A stretch of 64,000 bases of DNA from JAHBVL01 sp963712055 (GTDB lineage: Bacteria > Chloroflexota > Chloroflexia > Thermomicrobiales > UBA6265), in contig CAVQGN010000001.1 of the NCBI GenBank assembly GCA_963712055.1, forward strand, positions 186,001 through 250,000, given 5' to 3'. The notes under the pieces are model-generated. The model saw only the letters and a list, made by a program, of their open reading frames with translations, was not told where the DNA came from and ran no database searches. Below are positions 41,403-50,621 of the stretch, piece by piece. Within the stretch, counting starts at the first letter, position 1, and every line of letters starts with the position of its first letter. The position numbers and the translations under genes are program-made.

Positions 41403-44099
41403 ATGGAGTCCAGCATGGATGGTTCCCAGTTTGACAAAATGACCCGCCAATTCGCTTTCTCGACCTCGCGGCGGGCGATGTTGAAAGGCCTTCTGGGCCT
41501 GGGTGGTAGTGCTCTCGCTGGCGCGGTTGTCGCTGGTGAAACGGACGCGCGAAGGAGCAGTAGCAGCTCATCCACCACCACGACCGCTGCGCCAGTTTCC
41601 TCGTGCAGTGGAGTAGCATGTGGCGGCGGCTGCTGCGGGTCTGGTCAGGCATGTTGCGGTCAGGCGTGTTGCGACGGTCTCTGCACGGTGGGAGGCGCGT
41701 GTTGTCCTGCAGGCAACACGGTTTGTGGCGCTGACTGCTGCTCCCCGGAACAGCAGTGCTGCGGAGGAGAATGCTGTCCTGGCGTTTGTTATGGAGAGGA
41801 GTTGTGCTGCCCAGCTCCACGCATCTTCAACGAGGTGGGTTGGGTATGCTGCCGGGAGGGCGAGCGTCCGTGTGGATCTGGTTGCATCCCGGTCGATGCC
41901 TGCTGTGAGGACAGTGAGTGCGCCGAATTCAGTATCCCGTGCAACACTGGCCGTTGCAGTGGTCCGGGCGGCGCCTGCTATGCCGATCCCGTGGACGATC
42001 GCTCGACCTGGGAGCCAGGAGTCAGCGTCTGTATCGGCGGCGAGATTTGCCAACTGCGAACCTGTGATGGTGTCTGCGGTTTCTCTGTCGACGATGGCTG
42101 CCAGGGAACGATCAGCTGTTGCGGATGCGACGGCGAGTCTGGATGTACTGCCAACGGAGACTGCTGTTCCGGCGTTTGCGTCAATGGCACGTGTCAGTCG
42201 GCAAAGAGTCCGATTGGCGGACCTTGCGATGACCCCCAGGATTGCTCAGCCGGTGTTTGTTACCAGGCGGAGTGCTGCCAGCCGCGTACCGGTTGTGAAC
42301 CTGACGAGTGCGGCACGGTTGGTGACGGATGCGGCTCGACGCTGGCGTGTCCACTCTGTTCTGGTGAGGCTTGCCTGAACGATTCGGAGTGCCTCACCGG
42401 TTCGTGCAACAACAGCGTTTGCGCGGACCCGGTTCCGACCGGTGGCGCCTGTGACAGCGTGGATGATTGCTCGAGCCAAACCGCCACCTGCGAGGGAGGC
42501 TATTGTCGGGAACCGGTTGGTGGATCGTGTCAGAACACATCTGACTGTACCGGAGACCTCGTCTGCCAAGGGGCAGTCTGCAAGGTTCCGCAAGACGGCG
42601 GTTGCACGGAAGATGGGGACTGTGTAGACGGCCTCTATTGTCCGAGTGGCACGTGTACGCCGCGCCCGAAGCAACTGAACGAGTCGTGCGAGGCTGATGG
42701 GGAATGTGCCAACGGCTTGATCTGCTTCTGCACCAGTTTTGAGAGCAATGTTTGCTTGCCGGAGGATCCCACCTGCGTTGTCGAGCAACGGTGCACGAAT
42801 GGCCTTTGCAAGGTCCCGGTGGACGGAGCATGCCAGCAGGATAGCGACTGCCCTGCTGACTACTACTGCCCTGCAGGAACCTGCACCTACGATTTCAGAG
42901 GGCCGGGCGAAGCATGCAACGTCACCGAGCAATGTGAGACAGGCCTGGTGTGCACGTGCCCGAATCCGACCGGATCCAACGGGTTCTGTGAAACTGGCGG
43001 AACGTGCAAGACCGTCGTGTTCTTTGCTTCACCATGCGGCGGTGAGAGTCAGATCTGTGTCGAAGGTCTGTTCTGTGACCCGATAGGCGAGGCCTGCAAA
43101 GTTCCGCCGGGCGGGGCGTGTCAAACAGACGGCAACGATTTCGAGTGCCAGGTCGGTTACGTCTGTTCTGGCAACAGGTGCATCGTTGGACTGCAGACTG
43201 GCGCCGTCTGCACGGATGCGTCGCAGTGTCTCGGGAACATGCTCTGCAATCAGCAGGACGGCGCGACTGCCAAGTCTTGTTGTGTGCAGAAGTCGCAGGC
43301 TTGTCGGACTGACGACGACTGTTGTGACAACACCATCATCTTTGGTGATCTCGTTTGTCGCGGCGGCGTGTGTACCGGACTGGGTCAGACGAACGAGGGC
43401 GACCCATGCGCCAGCAATGACGTATGCAAGGCCGGACTCGAATGTCTCGACCCGTCAGGTCTCGGTAGTGTCTGTACATCGGTCAAGAAGCGCGGGCAAG
43501 AGTGCGACAGTAGAGACATCTGCGAAAGCGGCACCGTCTGCTACAACTGTTCTGGGTACAGCGGCAATCCACCGGCCAGGGTCTGCGCCGATGCGACCAA
43601 TCCCTGCTGTTTCAGTGACTTCGATGGTGTGAACAATGGCTGTCCCGGCGTTACGGTTCAGGATCCTGCCGGGTCGCGGTTCGTTCCCGGACTCTGCTGC
43701 AATTATGCCTGTAAGCATCCGAGAGATTATGAGAACTGCGGCGGCTGTGGCGTCAGCTGCGTTGAACCAGATTTTGCACCCGCGTGCTGGCAGCCAGGAA
43801 CAGGCCGCTGCTCTCTCGTTGGCGAGTATCCTGCCTGCGTCTTCGATTCCGTTTGCGCCAGTGACGAGCGCTGCCTCCCGGGTGTTGCCGAAAATTGCAA
43901 CGATGTGTTCTCCTGCCAGGATTGGGAAAACATCACGTGTTTCCCAGAAATCACGATCCCGGGCGCTTGCCCTGCGGCTGGCCTCAAGGAGCGGGGGTGC
44001 TCTTGCGCCAGTAGCAGCGAATGCGCTTCCGGGGTTTGCTCATCTCCATGTTCTGGAAGTGGCACGCTGTTCTGCAACAGCCCCGCCGTTTGCACGTAG
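41403..44099 (+). CDS. large cysteine-rich Tat-exported protein
   Basis: An 898-residue protein with 140 cysteines (about 16 %). The N-terminus has a twin-arginine signal (TSRRAMLKGLLGLGGSALAG), then a Ser/Thr linker and about 830 residues of small repeats. Two repeat types are visible: CC pairs in residues 68-160 (CGGGCCGSGQACCGQACC) and later modules such as CTEDGDCVDGLYCPSGTC, each with four cysteines, resembling Dickkopf/EGF-like cysteine knots. All cysteines are probably in disulfides outside the cell. No enzyme domain is seen. The start may be ATG 41403 or 41415. A cell-surface, adhesion or matrix role is guesswork. It is a single-gene transcript followed by an inverted repeat. Confidence 0.82.
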   Translation: MESSMDGSQFDKMTRQFAFSTSRRAMLKGLLGLGGSALAGAVVAGETDARRSSSSSSTTTTAAPVSSCSGVACGGGCCGSGQACCGQACCDGLCTVGGACCPAGNTVCGADCCSPEQQCCGGECCPGVCYGEELCCPAPRIFNEVGWVCCREGERPCGSGCIPVDACCEDSECAEFSIPCNTGRCSGPGGACYADPVDDRSTWEPGVSVCIGGEICQLRTCDGVCGFSVDDGCQGTISCCGCDGESGCTANGDCCSGVCVNGTCQSAKSPIGGPCDDPQDCSAGVCYQAECCQPRTGCEPDECGTVGDGCGSTLACPLCSGEACLNDSECLTGSCNNSVCADPVPTGGACDSVDDCSSQTATCEGGYCREPVGGSCQNTSDCTGDLVCQGAVCKVPQDGGCTEDGDCVDGLYCPSGTCTPRPKQLNESCEADGECANGLICFCTSFESNVCLPEDPTCVVEQRCTNGLCKVPVDGACQQDSDCPADYYCPAGTCTYDFRGPGEACNVTEQCETGLVCTCPNPTGSNGFCETGGTCKTVVFFASPCGGESQICVEGLFCDPIGEACKVPPGGACQTDGNDFECQVGYVCSGNRCIVGLQTGAVCTDASQCLGNMLCNQQDGATAKSCCVQKSQACRTDDDCCDNTIIFGDLVCRGGVCTGLGQTNEGDPCASNDVCKAGLECLDPSGLGSVCTSVKKRGQECDSRDICESGTVCYNCSGYSGNPPARVCADATNPCCFSDFDGVNNGCPGVTVQDPAGSRFVPGLCCNYACKHPRDYENCGGCGVSCVEPDFAPACWQPGTGRCSLVGEYPACVFDSVCASDERCLPGVAENCNDVFSCQDWENITCFPEITIPGACPAAGLKERGCSCASSSECASGVCSSPCSGSGTLFCNSPAVCT

Positions 44100-44119
44100 A
44101 AGGATGTTCCTCGATCCTA

Positions 44120-44165
44120 GGGTCTCCAGCGATTAGCCTTCCTGGGGCAGTTTGTCTGGAGACCC
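44120..44165 (+). terminator. inverted repeat downstream of the cysteine-rich gene
   Basis: GGGTCTCCAG (44120-44129) and CTGGAGACCC (44156-44165) are a perfect 10-bp inverted repeat with a 26-base loop, 21 bases after the stop codon. No T-tract follows directly (TTTTT appears only at 44183). It may end or stabilise the transcript. Confidence 0.4.
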
Positions 44166-44265
44166 CTGAAGCTGAAGCGTCGTTTTTCGGCCGCCGTCGC
44201 TAGTCGGTCATGATTCCTCGGCGACCCGGATGACGATTAATGTCTTCGTTCCAGGAGGTGACCTC

Positions 44266-45015
44266 ATGACCGATTCAGCGGAGCAACCGGACACATCGCG
44301 ATTTGCATTGCTTGCTGGAGACCTCCTCCAGGTCTCCACCGCATCGGCCTGCCAGCTCCTCCTCGACTTGGGATGGCGGAACACGTATATGAACGGGATT
44401 CGGCCGTTGCAGCCGCTCGGACTCGGGAACCGCATTGTTGGCCGGGCGCGAACCTGCCGGTATCTGATGCGCCGTGAACCAGAAGGTGGACCCGACCCTG
44501 CCAGGCGACGCGTTTCCCCGGAGATTGTCGCAATCGAATCGATCGAACCAGGCGACATCTTCTGCGTGGACGCTCTCGGTCTGCCGACGTCCGGGATCAT
44601 CGGCGATATCCTGTCCGCGCGGATACAGGCGAAAGGAGCGCAGGCCGCCATCATCCACGGCGCTGTCCGGGACTCACCCTACATCAATGATCTCGGCTTG
44701 ACGGTGTTTTCGTCAGCTATTCACCCGGCCCACAGCGGACGGGATCTCGAACCGATCGATTTCGATCAGCCGATTGACATGGCCGGCGTCCAGGTACGAC
44801 CGGGAGATATCCTGCTGTGCGACGACGAGGGCGTCATTGCGATGCCACTCGATCTGGCTGAATACGTGGCCAAAGTCGGGCCACCCAAGGAACGGCTCGA
44901 AGAGTGGATCCGGAGCAAGATCGTCGCGGGTGGTTCCGTTCACGACTACTATCCGCCCAGTCCGGCGATGATCGTTCAATATGAGCAGGAAACCGGCCAC
45001 ACCTACGGTCACTGA
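44266..45015 (+). CDS. RraA-family aldolase/decarboxylase-like protein
   Basis: A 249-residue member of the RraA/HMG-aldolase family (4-hydroxy-4-methyl-2-oxoglutarate aldolase type). The core signature is GDIFCVDALGLPTSGIIGDI and IIHGAVRDSPYINDLGLTVF, containing the Gly-rich loop and the Arg-Asp pair that binds metal and keto acid; a later RPGDILLCDDEGVIAMPLD is also typical. ATG 44266 is preferred because AGGAGGTGA lies five bases upstream. It is followed after 11 bases by an enolase-superfamily gene, which suggests a sugar-acid or aromatic-acid breakdown pair. It could also be a structural relative without aldolase activity. Confidence 0.85.
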   Translation: MTDSAEQPDTSRFALLAGDLLQVSTASACQLLLDLGWRNTYMNGIRPLQPLGLGNRIVGRARTCRYLMRREPEGGPDPARRRVSPEIVAIESIEPGDIFCVDALGLPTSGIIGDILSARIQAKGAQAAIIHGAVRDSPYINDLGLTVFSSAIHPAHSGRDLEPIDFDQPIDMAGVQVRPGDILLCDDEGVIAMPLDLAEYVAKVGPPKERLEEWIRSKIVAGGSVHDYYPPSPAMIVQYEQETGHTYGH

Positions 45016-45026
45016 AAGGCAGCCTC

Positions 45027-46169
45027 ATGAAGATCACCGATATCCGGACCGCTGAGATCAAAGGTCACGGCTATTCGACTTATGTCCGCATCTACACCGA
45101 CGAGGGCCTGATCGGGAACGGCGAGTGTATCCATGGTGGCGAAGGCTGTCCGCAGATGGTTCATGCGCTTGCGCAGTACGTTATCGGGGAGGACCCGCTC
45201 GATGTCGACCGACTCTTCGAAAAGATGCGGAGGGCGCGGTTGTTTGATGGCGCCATGGCTGGCGCAACCGTGACGGCCATGACCGGGATCGAAATCGCGC
45301 TCTGGGATCTGGCCGGGAAGGCCCTCGGTTTGCCGGTCTACCGCCTCCTTGGCGGAAAGTTTCGCGACACCGTCCGTCTCTACTGCGACAGTCATGCCGG
45401 CACGGATTTCTCGCCCGAATCGTATGCTGAACGGGCATTGCAGGTCGTCGAGATGGGGTTCGATGCGCTCAAGTTCGACGTCGATGAAACCGAAACCGGG
45501 TTCCGCAACGACCGCTGGAACTGGCACGCGTCTAATTCTGAAATCGACTGGATGGTCGAGCGGGTTGCGGCTGTCAGGGATGCGGTCGGACCGGATATCG
45601 ATCTGGCGATCGACATGCATGGACGGTATGACATCGCCAGTGCCATCGCTGTCGCCCGGGCTATGGAGCCTTTCCGACTCCTCTGGCTCGAGGAACCGGT
45701 CCCGCCCGAAAACGTGGCCGCGATGCGAGAAGTCAAACGAGCGTCGCCGGTACCACTCTGTACTGGCGAGAATCTCTATCTGCGCTGGGGTTTTCGGGAT
45801 TTGCTGGAACAGCAGGCGACCGACTACATCATGCCTGATATCCCCAAGTGCGGTGGACTCTCCGAATGTCGCAAGATCGCCAACATGGCCGAGGTTTATT
45901 ACGTTCCGCTCGCGCCCCACAATGTCTGCGGCCCGCTCGGCACCATGGCGTCGGCTCATGTCTGTGCATCGATCCCGAACTTCCTGGTGATGGAATGGCA
46001 TTGGATTGACTACGACGGGTGGGATGATCTGACCCTGCAGGACCAGCCAGTAATCCAGAATGGCCATGTCGTCCTAACCGACAAACCGGGAATCGGTCTC
46101 GAAGTGAATGACGAGGTCGCTCGGACCTATGTCCGACCGGGAACCGAGTATTTCGGACCGAGGTCATGA
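45027..46169 (+). CDS. mandelate racemase/muconate lactonizing enzyme family dehydratase
   Basis: A 380-residue enolase-superfamily protein. The capping domain is followed by the barrel with metal ligands in DLAIDMHGRYD, WLEEPVPPENVAAM and CTGENLYLRWGF, and the general base His in APHNVCGPLGT. KFDVDETETG occupies the Lys-x-Lys position. The pattern fits sugar-acid dehydratases such as galactonate dehydratase better than lactonizing enzymes. The substrate is not determined. GAAAGG lies before ATG 45027. It forms an operon with the RraA-like gene, consistent with dehydration of an acid sugar followed by aldol cleavage. Confidence 0.87.
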   Translation: MKITDIRTAEIKGHGYSTYVRIYTDEGLIGNGECIHGGEGCPQMVHALAQYVIGEDPLDVDRLFEKMRRARLFDGAMAGATVTAMTGIEIALWDLAGKALGLPVYRLLGGKFRDTVRLYCDSHAGTDFSPESYAERALQVVEMGFDALKFDVDETETGFRNDRWNWHASNSEIDWMVERVAAVRDAVGPDIDLAIDMHGRYDIASAIAVARAMEPFRLLWLEEPVPPENVAAMREVKRASPVPLCTGENLYLRWGFRDLLEQQATDYIMPDIPKCGGLSECRKIANMAEVYYVPLAPHNVCGPLGTMASAHVCASIPNFLVMEWHWIDYDGWDDLTLQDQPVIQNGHVVLTDKPGIGLEVNDEVARTYVRPGTEYFGPRS

Positions 46170-46255
46170 AAGTGGCCTTTGGCTAATCCTTTGTTGCCTG
46201 AACCCAACAAGAGGTATTCGGCGGGTATCCATGCGCGATCGAACTGCATCATGAC

Positions 46256-46561
46256 TCAGTCGCTTCGGCGCTTGATGCCTCGAAAGAGATACGCGCTGGC
46301 CGGTTCGCCCTGTTCGAGATGGCTCTTGATTATCGTCTCGATCGCATCCGTGTCGACGAAGGCGTACTGGACGGGACCAGGATAGACATTCACCGAAGGC
46401 CCGTAGTCACATCGGTCGCGGCAGCTCGTGCCGAGAACCTCGACCGTTCCCTGCAATCCCCTCGACCAAAGTAGATCATCGAGATGCTCGAGTACCGTGC
46501 GACTCCCTCGGGGCGTGCAGTTCTTTCCGAGGCAGACATGAACCCGGTAACTTGAGGTCAT
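46256..46561 (-). CDS. thioredoxin-like [2Fe-2S] ferredoxin
   Basis: A 101-residue protein of the thioredoxin-like ferredoxin family. Four cluster cysteines are placed as expected: VHVCLGKNCTPRGS near the N-terminus and LGTSCRDRCDYGPSVNVYPG in the middle. It would carry electrons with a [2Fe-2S] cluster; partner unknown. ATG 46561 is chosen since family similarity begins there; the frame is open 35 codons further. It lies behind the EVE gene on the same strand (25-base gap). Confidence 0.85.
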   Translation of the reverse strand: MTSSYRVHVCLGKNCTPRGSRTVLEHLDDLLWSRGLQGTVEVLGTSCRDRCDYGPSVNVYPGPVQYAFVDTDAIETIIKSHLEQGEPASAYLFRGIKRRSD

Positions 46562-46586
46562 CAATGGCAGCAAATCGTCGTCCGGT

Positions 46587-47072
46587 TCATCCACCGGTTT
46601 TCTCGGTCTCCGATTCGATCGCGGCGCGAATGAGATCGAAATCTCCCTGCGGAACGTTGTGGACATTGCCCTGGAACGCTAGCGTCCAGTTCTTGGCTGG
46701 CCATTTGCTGGCGTATTCCATCTGCCGTGCAAGACGTTCAGCATCGATCCAATGATCCTCATCGAGAATCAGATCAGGTTCAATCGCAACGCGAAACGGA
46801 TAGTCCTCGGCGTCCTTTTTCGGATCCTTGCTTTTCCAGATCGGCTCGTGGCTTTCGAAATAATCCGAAGTGATCGTCGCGGTTCCGGCGAACATTTTCT
46901 TGCCGGTGATGTAGTAGGCAATTTTGTCACCAGCGTGCATCTTTTCGGCCTTTTTGCGGTGCCTCGATTTCATTCCCTGGACGGTAAAGCCGAGTTCACG
47001 GGATTTCGCGAAGTTGTCCGCACCGCTGACGATGATCCAGTAGTTGGTTTCGTTTCGAGCGTCCAAGTCCAT
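46587..47072 (-). CDS. EVE-domain protein
   Basis: A 161-residue EVE (PUA-like) domain protein: NYWIIVSGADNFAKSRELGF, then HAGDKIAYYITGKKMFAGTA and YPFRVAIEPDLILDE. EVE domains recognise modified bases in DNA or RNA. The C-terminus (NWTLAFQGNVHNVPQGDFDLI) is typical of stand-alone family members. ATG 47072 has GAAAGG upstream; residues before it are unrelated. It diverges from the tRNA cluster and precedes the [2Fe-2S] gene. No restriction or McrB partner is adjacent, so the role is unclear. Confidence 0.86.
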   Translation of the reverse strand: MDLDARNETNYWIIVSGADNFAKSRELGFTVQGMKSRHRKKAEKMHAGDKIAYYITGKKMFAGTATITSDYFESHEPIWKSKDPKKDAEDYPFRVAIEPDLILDEDHWIDAERLARQMEYASKWPAKNWTLAFQGNVHNVPQGDFDLIRAAIESETEKTGG

Positions 47073-47213
47073 CTCCAGCCTTTCGATCTCGTTGTCATCC
47101 GCGTGCGGCTGCCGCGCCGGGGGCACCATGCGGTCGAGTACAGTATCGCACTGCTGATCGGGCAGTTGAGTCGCGTCGGAGGCGCTAAACCTGCCGAAAT
47201 CGGGCATTTCGCC

Positions 47214-47242
47214 TTGAAAGAATCCGGGTCAGTTCCTATACT
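47214..47242 (+). promoter_or_regulatory. promoter of the tRNA-Thr/Tyr/Thr operon
   Basis: TTGAAA (47214-47219), 17-bp spacer, TATACT (47237-47242): an excellent sigma-70-type match. Predicted start near 47249, 22 bases before the first tRNA. Confidence 0.75.
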
Positions 47243-47270
47243 CACAGATGGCGCTGGGGTAGCATCAGAC

Positions 47271-47343
47271 GCCGACGTAGCTCAATTGGCAGAGCAGCTG
47301 TTTTGTAAACAGCAGGTTGCGGGTTCGAGTCCCATCGTCGGCT
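47271..47343 (+). tRNA. tRNA-Thr (anticodon TGT)
   Basis: Acceptor GCCGACG pairs with CGTCGGC. The anticodon stem GCTGT/ACAGC encloses loop TTTGTAA, anticodon TGT (ACA codons). The T loop is TTCGAGT. CCA is not encoded (the gene is followed by CCT). First of three clustered tRNA genes ahead of tuf. Confidence 0.93.
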
Positions 47344-47372
47344 CCTGACATCGTTTCAGCTTCTTGTGTTTT

Positions 47373-47453
47373 GGGCAGTTGCCAGAGTGGACAATTGGGC
47401 CTGGCTGTAAACCAGGTGCTTCGGCTTCGGTGGTTCGAATCCGCCACTGCCCA
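47373..47453 (+). tRNA. tRNA-Tyr (anticodon GTA)
   Basis: Acceptor GGGCAGT pairs with ACTGCCC. The anticodon stem CCTGG/CCAGG encloses CTGTAAA, anticodon GTA. The long variable arm (TGCTTCGGCTTCGG region) is typical of class II tRNA-Tyr. CC follows the discriminator A but CCA is not complete. Confidence 0.93.
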
Positions 47454-47488
47454 CCGAACAGGCGATCGCAACCGGTGATCTCGTTCGG

Positions 47489-47564
<76 letters not shown>

Positions 47565-47582
47565 AGGTTGTTCCGCTTGTTA

Positions 47583-47605
47583 AGGGGCTCCGGAGTGGAG
47601 CCTCT
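47583..47605 (+). terminator. terminator-like hairpin between the tRNA cluster and tuf
   Basis: AGGGGCTCC and GGAGCCTCT form a 9-bp stem (one G-U) around GGAGT, followed by TTCATTGTGTTG, moderately T-rich. It could end or attenuate tRNA-operon transcription before tuf. Confidence 0.5.
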
Positions 47606-47669
47606 TCATTGTGTTGGGTTGGTTGACGCTGCCATTTGACGAGCGCAACTCAGGAGGATTTTCGGAGAA

Positions 47670-48869
<1,200 letters not shown>

Positions 48870-48885
48870 TAGACTAAGTGCCTGA

Positions 48886-48918
48886 TCGGGAGGCGAGAAT
48901 GAGATTCTGGCCTCCCGA
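48886..48918 (+). terminator. long hairpin downstream of tuf
   Basis: TCGGGAGGC/GCCTCCCGA (9 bp), then a G-G mismatch, then AGAAT/ATTCT (5 bp) with a GAG loop: a nearly perfect 33-nt hairpin 17 bases after the tuf stop. It is followed by AAACCGGG with no T-tract, so termination, if any, is not of the classical intrinsic type. Confidence 0.5.
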
Positions 48919-48972
48919 AACCGGGAAAACACGCGACGGAACGGTCCGTTCTGTCAAAGAGGATGATGTACA

Positions 48973-49143
48973 ATGGCGAAGAAGTCGAAGGTCGACCGAC
49001 CAGTCGTGACGATGGAATGCACGATCTGTCGAGAGCGCAATTACACCACGGAGAAGAGTCGCCGGAACGATCCGGGTCGACTCGAACTCAAGAAATTTTG
49101 TCCGCGATGTCGGTGCCATCAGCTTCATCGGGAAACACGGTAG
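48973..49143 (+). CDS. rpmG: 50S ribosomal protein L33
   Basis: A 56-residue protein starting MAKKSKVDRPVVTMECTICR. It has the zinc-ribbon form of L33, with CTIC near the start and CPRC in KKFCPRCRCHQLH. RNYTTEKSRRN and the LELKKFCP ending are characteristic of L33. GAGG lies upstream of ATG 48973. It precedes tRNA-Trp and secE-nusG, the usual rpmG-secE-nusG-rplK order. It is short and easily overlooked. Confidence 0.95.
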   Translation: MAKKSKVDRPVVTMECTICRERNYTTEKSRRNDPGRLELKKFCPRCRCHQLHRETR

Positions 49144-49164
49144 TCAGCGAACGCGATTACACGT

Positions 49165-49240
<76 letters not shown>

Positions 49241-49260
49241 ACAGAAGTGGGTAAGACTGG

Positions 49261-49292
49261 GCGGAGCCGTCTGGCGCCGCTTCATTATTGTT
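49261..49292 (+). terminator. possible intrinsic terminator after tRNA-Trp
   Basis: GCGGAGCC and GGCGCCGC form a stem with one mismatch around GTCT, followed by TTCATTATTGTT. It lies 20 bases after tRNA-Trp and before secE. Confidence 0.45.
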
Positions 49293-49361
49293 CGATTCTG
49301 GATGGTTTGATGAAAATGTCCGAAGACGTTGAAGCAGCGTTGACGGTAAACGGGTGATGAG

Positions 49362-49715
49362 ATGAGTTCGAAGCGACGGTCGTCAACCAAGAAGCGGAGT
49401 TCACAGCCGACTGGGTCGGCGACGTCTTCCGCAACGGCGACCGCAGTGGCACCGGAGCCAGTACAGCAACCGGCTCCAGCGTCAAAACCGCCCAAGCAGA
49501 AAGAATCGGCGCCTTCGGAGAGTCGGTTCCGTACGATGTGGGACAACTTCATCCGGATGGTGGAGAACACGCTGGCCGAGATCAAGAAGATCACCTGGCC
49601 AGACTGGGAAACGACGCGAAATCTGACTGTTCTCGTCATAGTGATGGCGGTTTTTCTTGGGGCTTTGCTTGGCGGGATCGACTTCATCCTGCTGAAAGTC
49701 TTCGAAGCGTTCTAG
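49362..49715 (+). CDS. secE: preprotein translocase subunit SecE, long copy
   Basis: Single-span SecE that clamps SecY in the protein translocation channel. The 117-residue protein has a 55-residue basic, Ser/Pro/Ala-rich extension (MSSKRRSSTKKRSSQP at the start) followed by the conserved core: ENTLAEIKKITWPDWETT (amphipathic helix) and NLTVLVIVMAVFLGALLGGI (membrane span). A second secE with almost the same core follows directly. This copy probably represents the original gene since it has its own upstream region. The start ATG 49362 has only a moderate Shine-Dalgarno (GGTGATG). Confidence 0.93.
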   Translation: MSSKRRSSTKKRSSQPTGSATSSATATAVAPEPVQQPAPASKPPKQKESAPSESRFRTMWDNFIRMVENTLAEIKKITWPDWETTRNLTVLVIVMAVFLGALLGGIDFILLKVFEAF

Positions 49716-49971
49716 AAGTCGATAGGGTTTTGACGTATGACTTATGGCATAGCGATGTGGGACGACTTCACCCGGATGGTGGAGAATACGCTGGCCGAAA
49801 TCAAGAAGATCACCTGGCCAGACTGGGAAACGACGCGGAATCTTACCGTTCTCGTCATCACGATGGCGGTTTTCCTTGGTGCTGTGCTTGGCGGGATCGA
49901 CTTCATCCTGCTGGAAGTCTTCGAAGCGATTTAGAAATCGATAGGGTTTACACGTATGACTGATGGCACAG
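49534..49971 (+). repeat. 219-bp tandem duplication (secE core plus nusG start)
   Basis: Bases 49534-49752 repeat at 49753-49971 with about 23 mismatches by eye (near 89-90 % identity). The unit runs from the middle of secE (CGATGTGGGAC) through its stop, the spacer with GATAGGGTTT and the ATG, into the first codons of nusG. The duplication therefore put a copy of the nusG ribosome-binding site and its first codons in front of a second secE core. Confidence 0.92.
49737..49934 (+). CDS. secE: preprotein translocase subunit SecE, short second copy
   Basis: A 65-residue SecE made of MTYGIA, which matches the nusG start MTDGTV, joined to the SecE core (ENTLAEIKKITWPDWETT, NLTVLVITMAVFLGAVLGGI). 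The core differs from the upstream copy at 6 of 59 residues (N/D, I/T, V/T, L/V, K/E, F/I), while most other base changes are silent, so both seem kept under selection. It lacks the basic N-terminal extension but is long enough to be a functional minimal SecE. Its ribosome-binding site GATAGGG is the duplicated nusG one. It lies between secE and nusG. Confidence 0.85.
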   Translation: MTYGIAMWDDFTRMVENTLAEIKKITWPDWETTRNLTVLVITMAVFLGAVLGGIDFILLEVFEAI

Positions 49972-50573
49972 TAACCGGCAAGCGCACGCTCAAGCAAAAG
50001 CTCGCCGCCCGTCGCCTCGAAGAGGCCGGGATTGATGAGCAGCCCAAAGAAGGAGAGTGGTACGTTCTCCACACCTATTCCGGCTACGAGAACAAGGTGA
50101 AGAAGTCGATAGAGAGTCGGGTCGAATCACTCGATCTCGAAGATCGTGTCTACGAGATCGTTGTCCCAACCCAGGACGAAATCGAAATTCGCAGCGGCCA
50201 GCGTCACACAGTTCAACGCAAGGTCTTTCCTGGCTACGTGCTGGTCCGCATGGAGCGAGACGACGAAACCTGGTACGCATTGCGGAATACACCGTCTGTC
50301 ACCGGTTTCGTTGGTATCAATAACGAACCGGTGCCGCTTTCGGAACGAGAGATACAGTCGATCATCACCGGAATGGCGGCTGAAGCGCCCAAGGTCAATA
50401 TCTCCTTCCAGCTGGGAGACACGGTGCGCATAATCGACGGGCCGTTCGCGGACTTCCGCGGCGAAATCGACGAGATCAGTGAAGAAAAAGGCAAGATCCG
50501 GGTATTGGTTTCATTCTTTGGTCGAGAGACACCGGTCGAACTCGACTTTTTGCAGGCCGAACGAGAAGCCTGA
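49956..50573 (+). CDS. nusG: transcription termination/antitermination protein NusG
   Basis: Binds RNA polymerase and links transcription with translation and Rho. The 205-residue protein has an N-terminal lead of about 35 residues, the NGN domain (WYVLHTYSGYENKVKKSIES ... VFPGYVLVRMERDDETWYAL) and the C-terminal KOW domain (GDTVRIIDGPFADFRGEIDE). ATG 49956 with GATAGGG upstream; this region is duplicated in front of the second secE. rplK starts 49 bases after. Confidence 0.96.
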   Translation: MTDGTVTGKRTLKQKLAARRLEEAGIDEQPKEGEWYVLHTYSGYENKVKKSIESRVESLDLEDRVYEIVVPTQDEIEIRSGQRHTVQRKVFPGYVLVRMERDDETWYALRNTPSVTGFVGINNEPVPLSEREIQSIITGMAAEAPKVNISFQLGDTVRIIDGPFADFRGEIDEISEEKGKIRVLVSFFGRETPVELDFLQAEREA

Positions 50574-50621
50574 TCGGGCTTCCGCGAACTAAGTCAATGA
50601 CGACATTGAGAGGGGCACAGC

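Noticed and set aside
44120..44165. Insertion sequence end
   Set aside because: A perfect inverted repeat but only 46 bp in total and no transposase nearby; a transcript-end structure is more likely.
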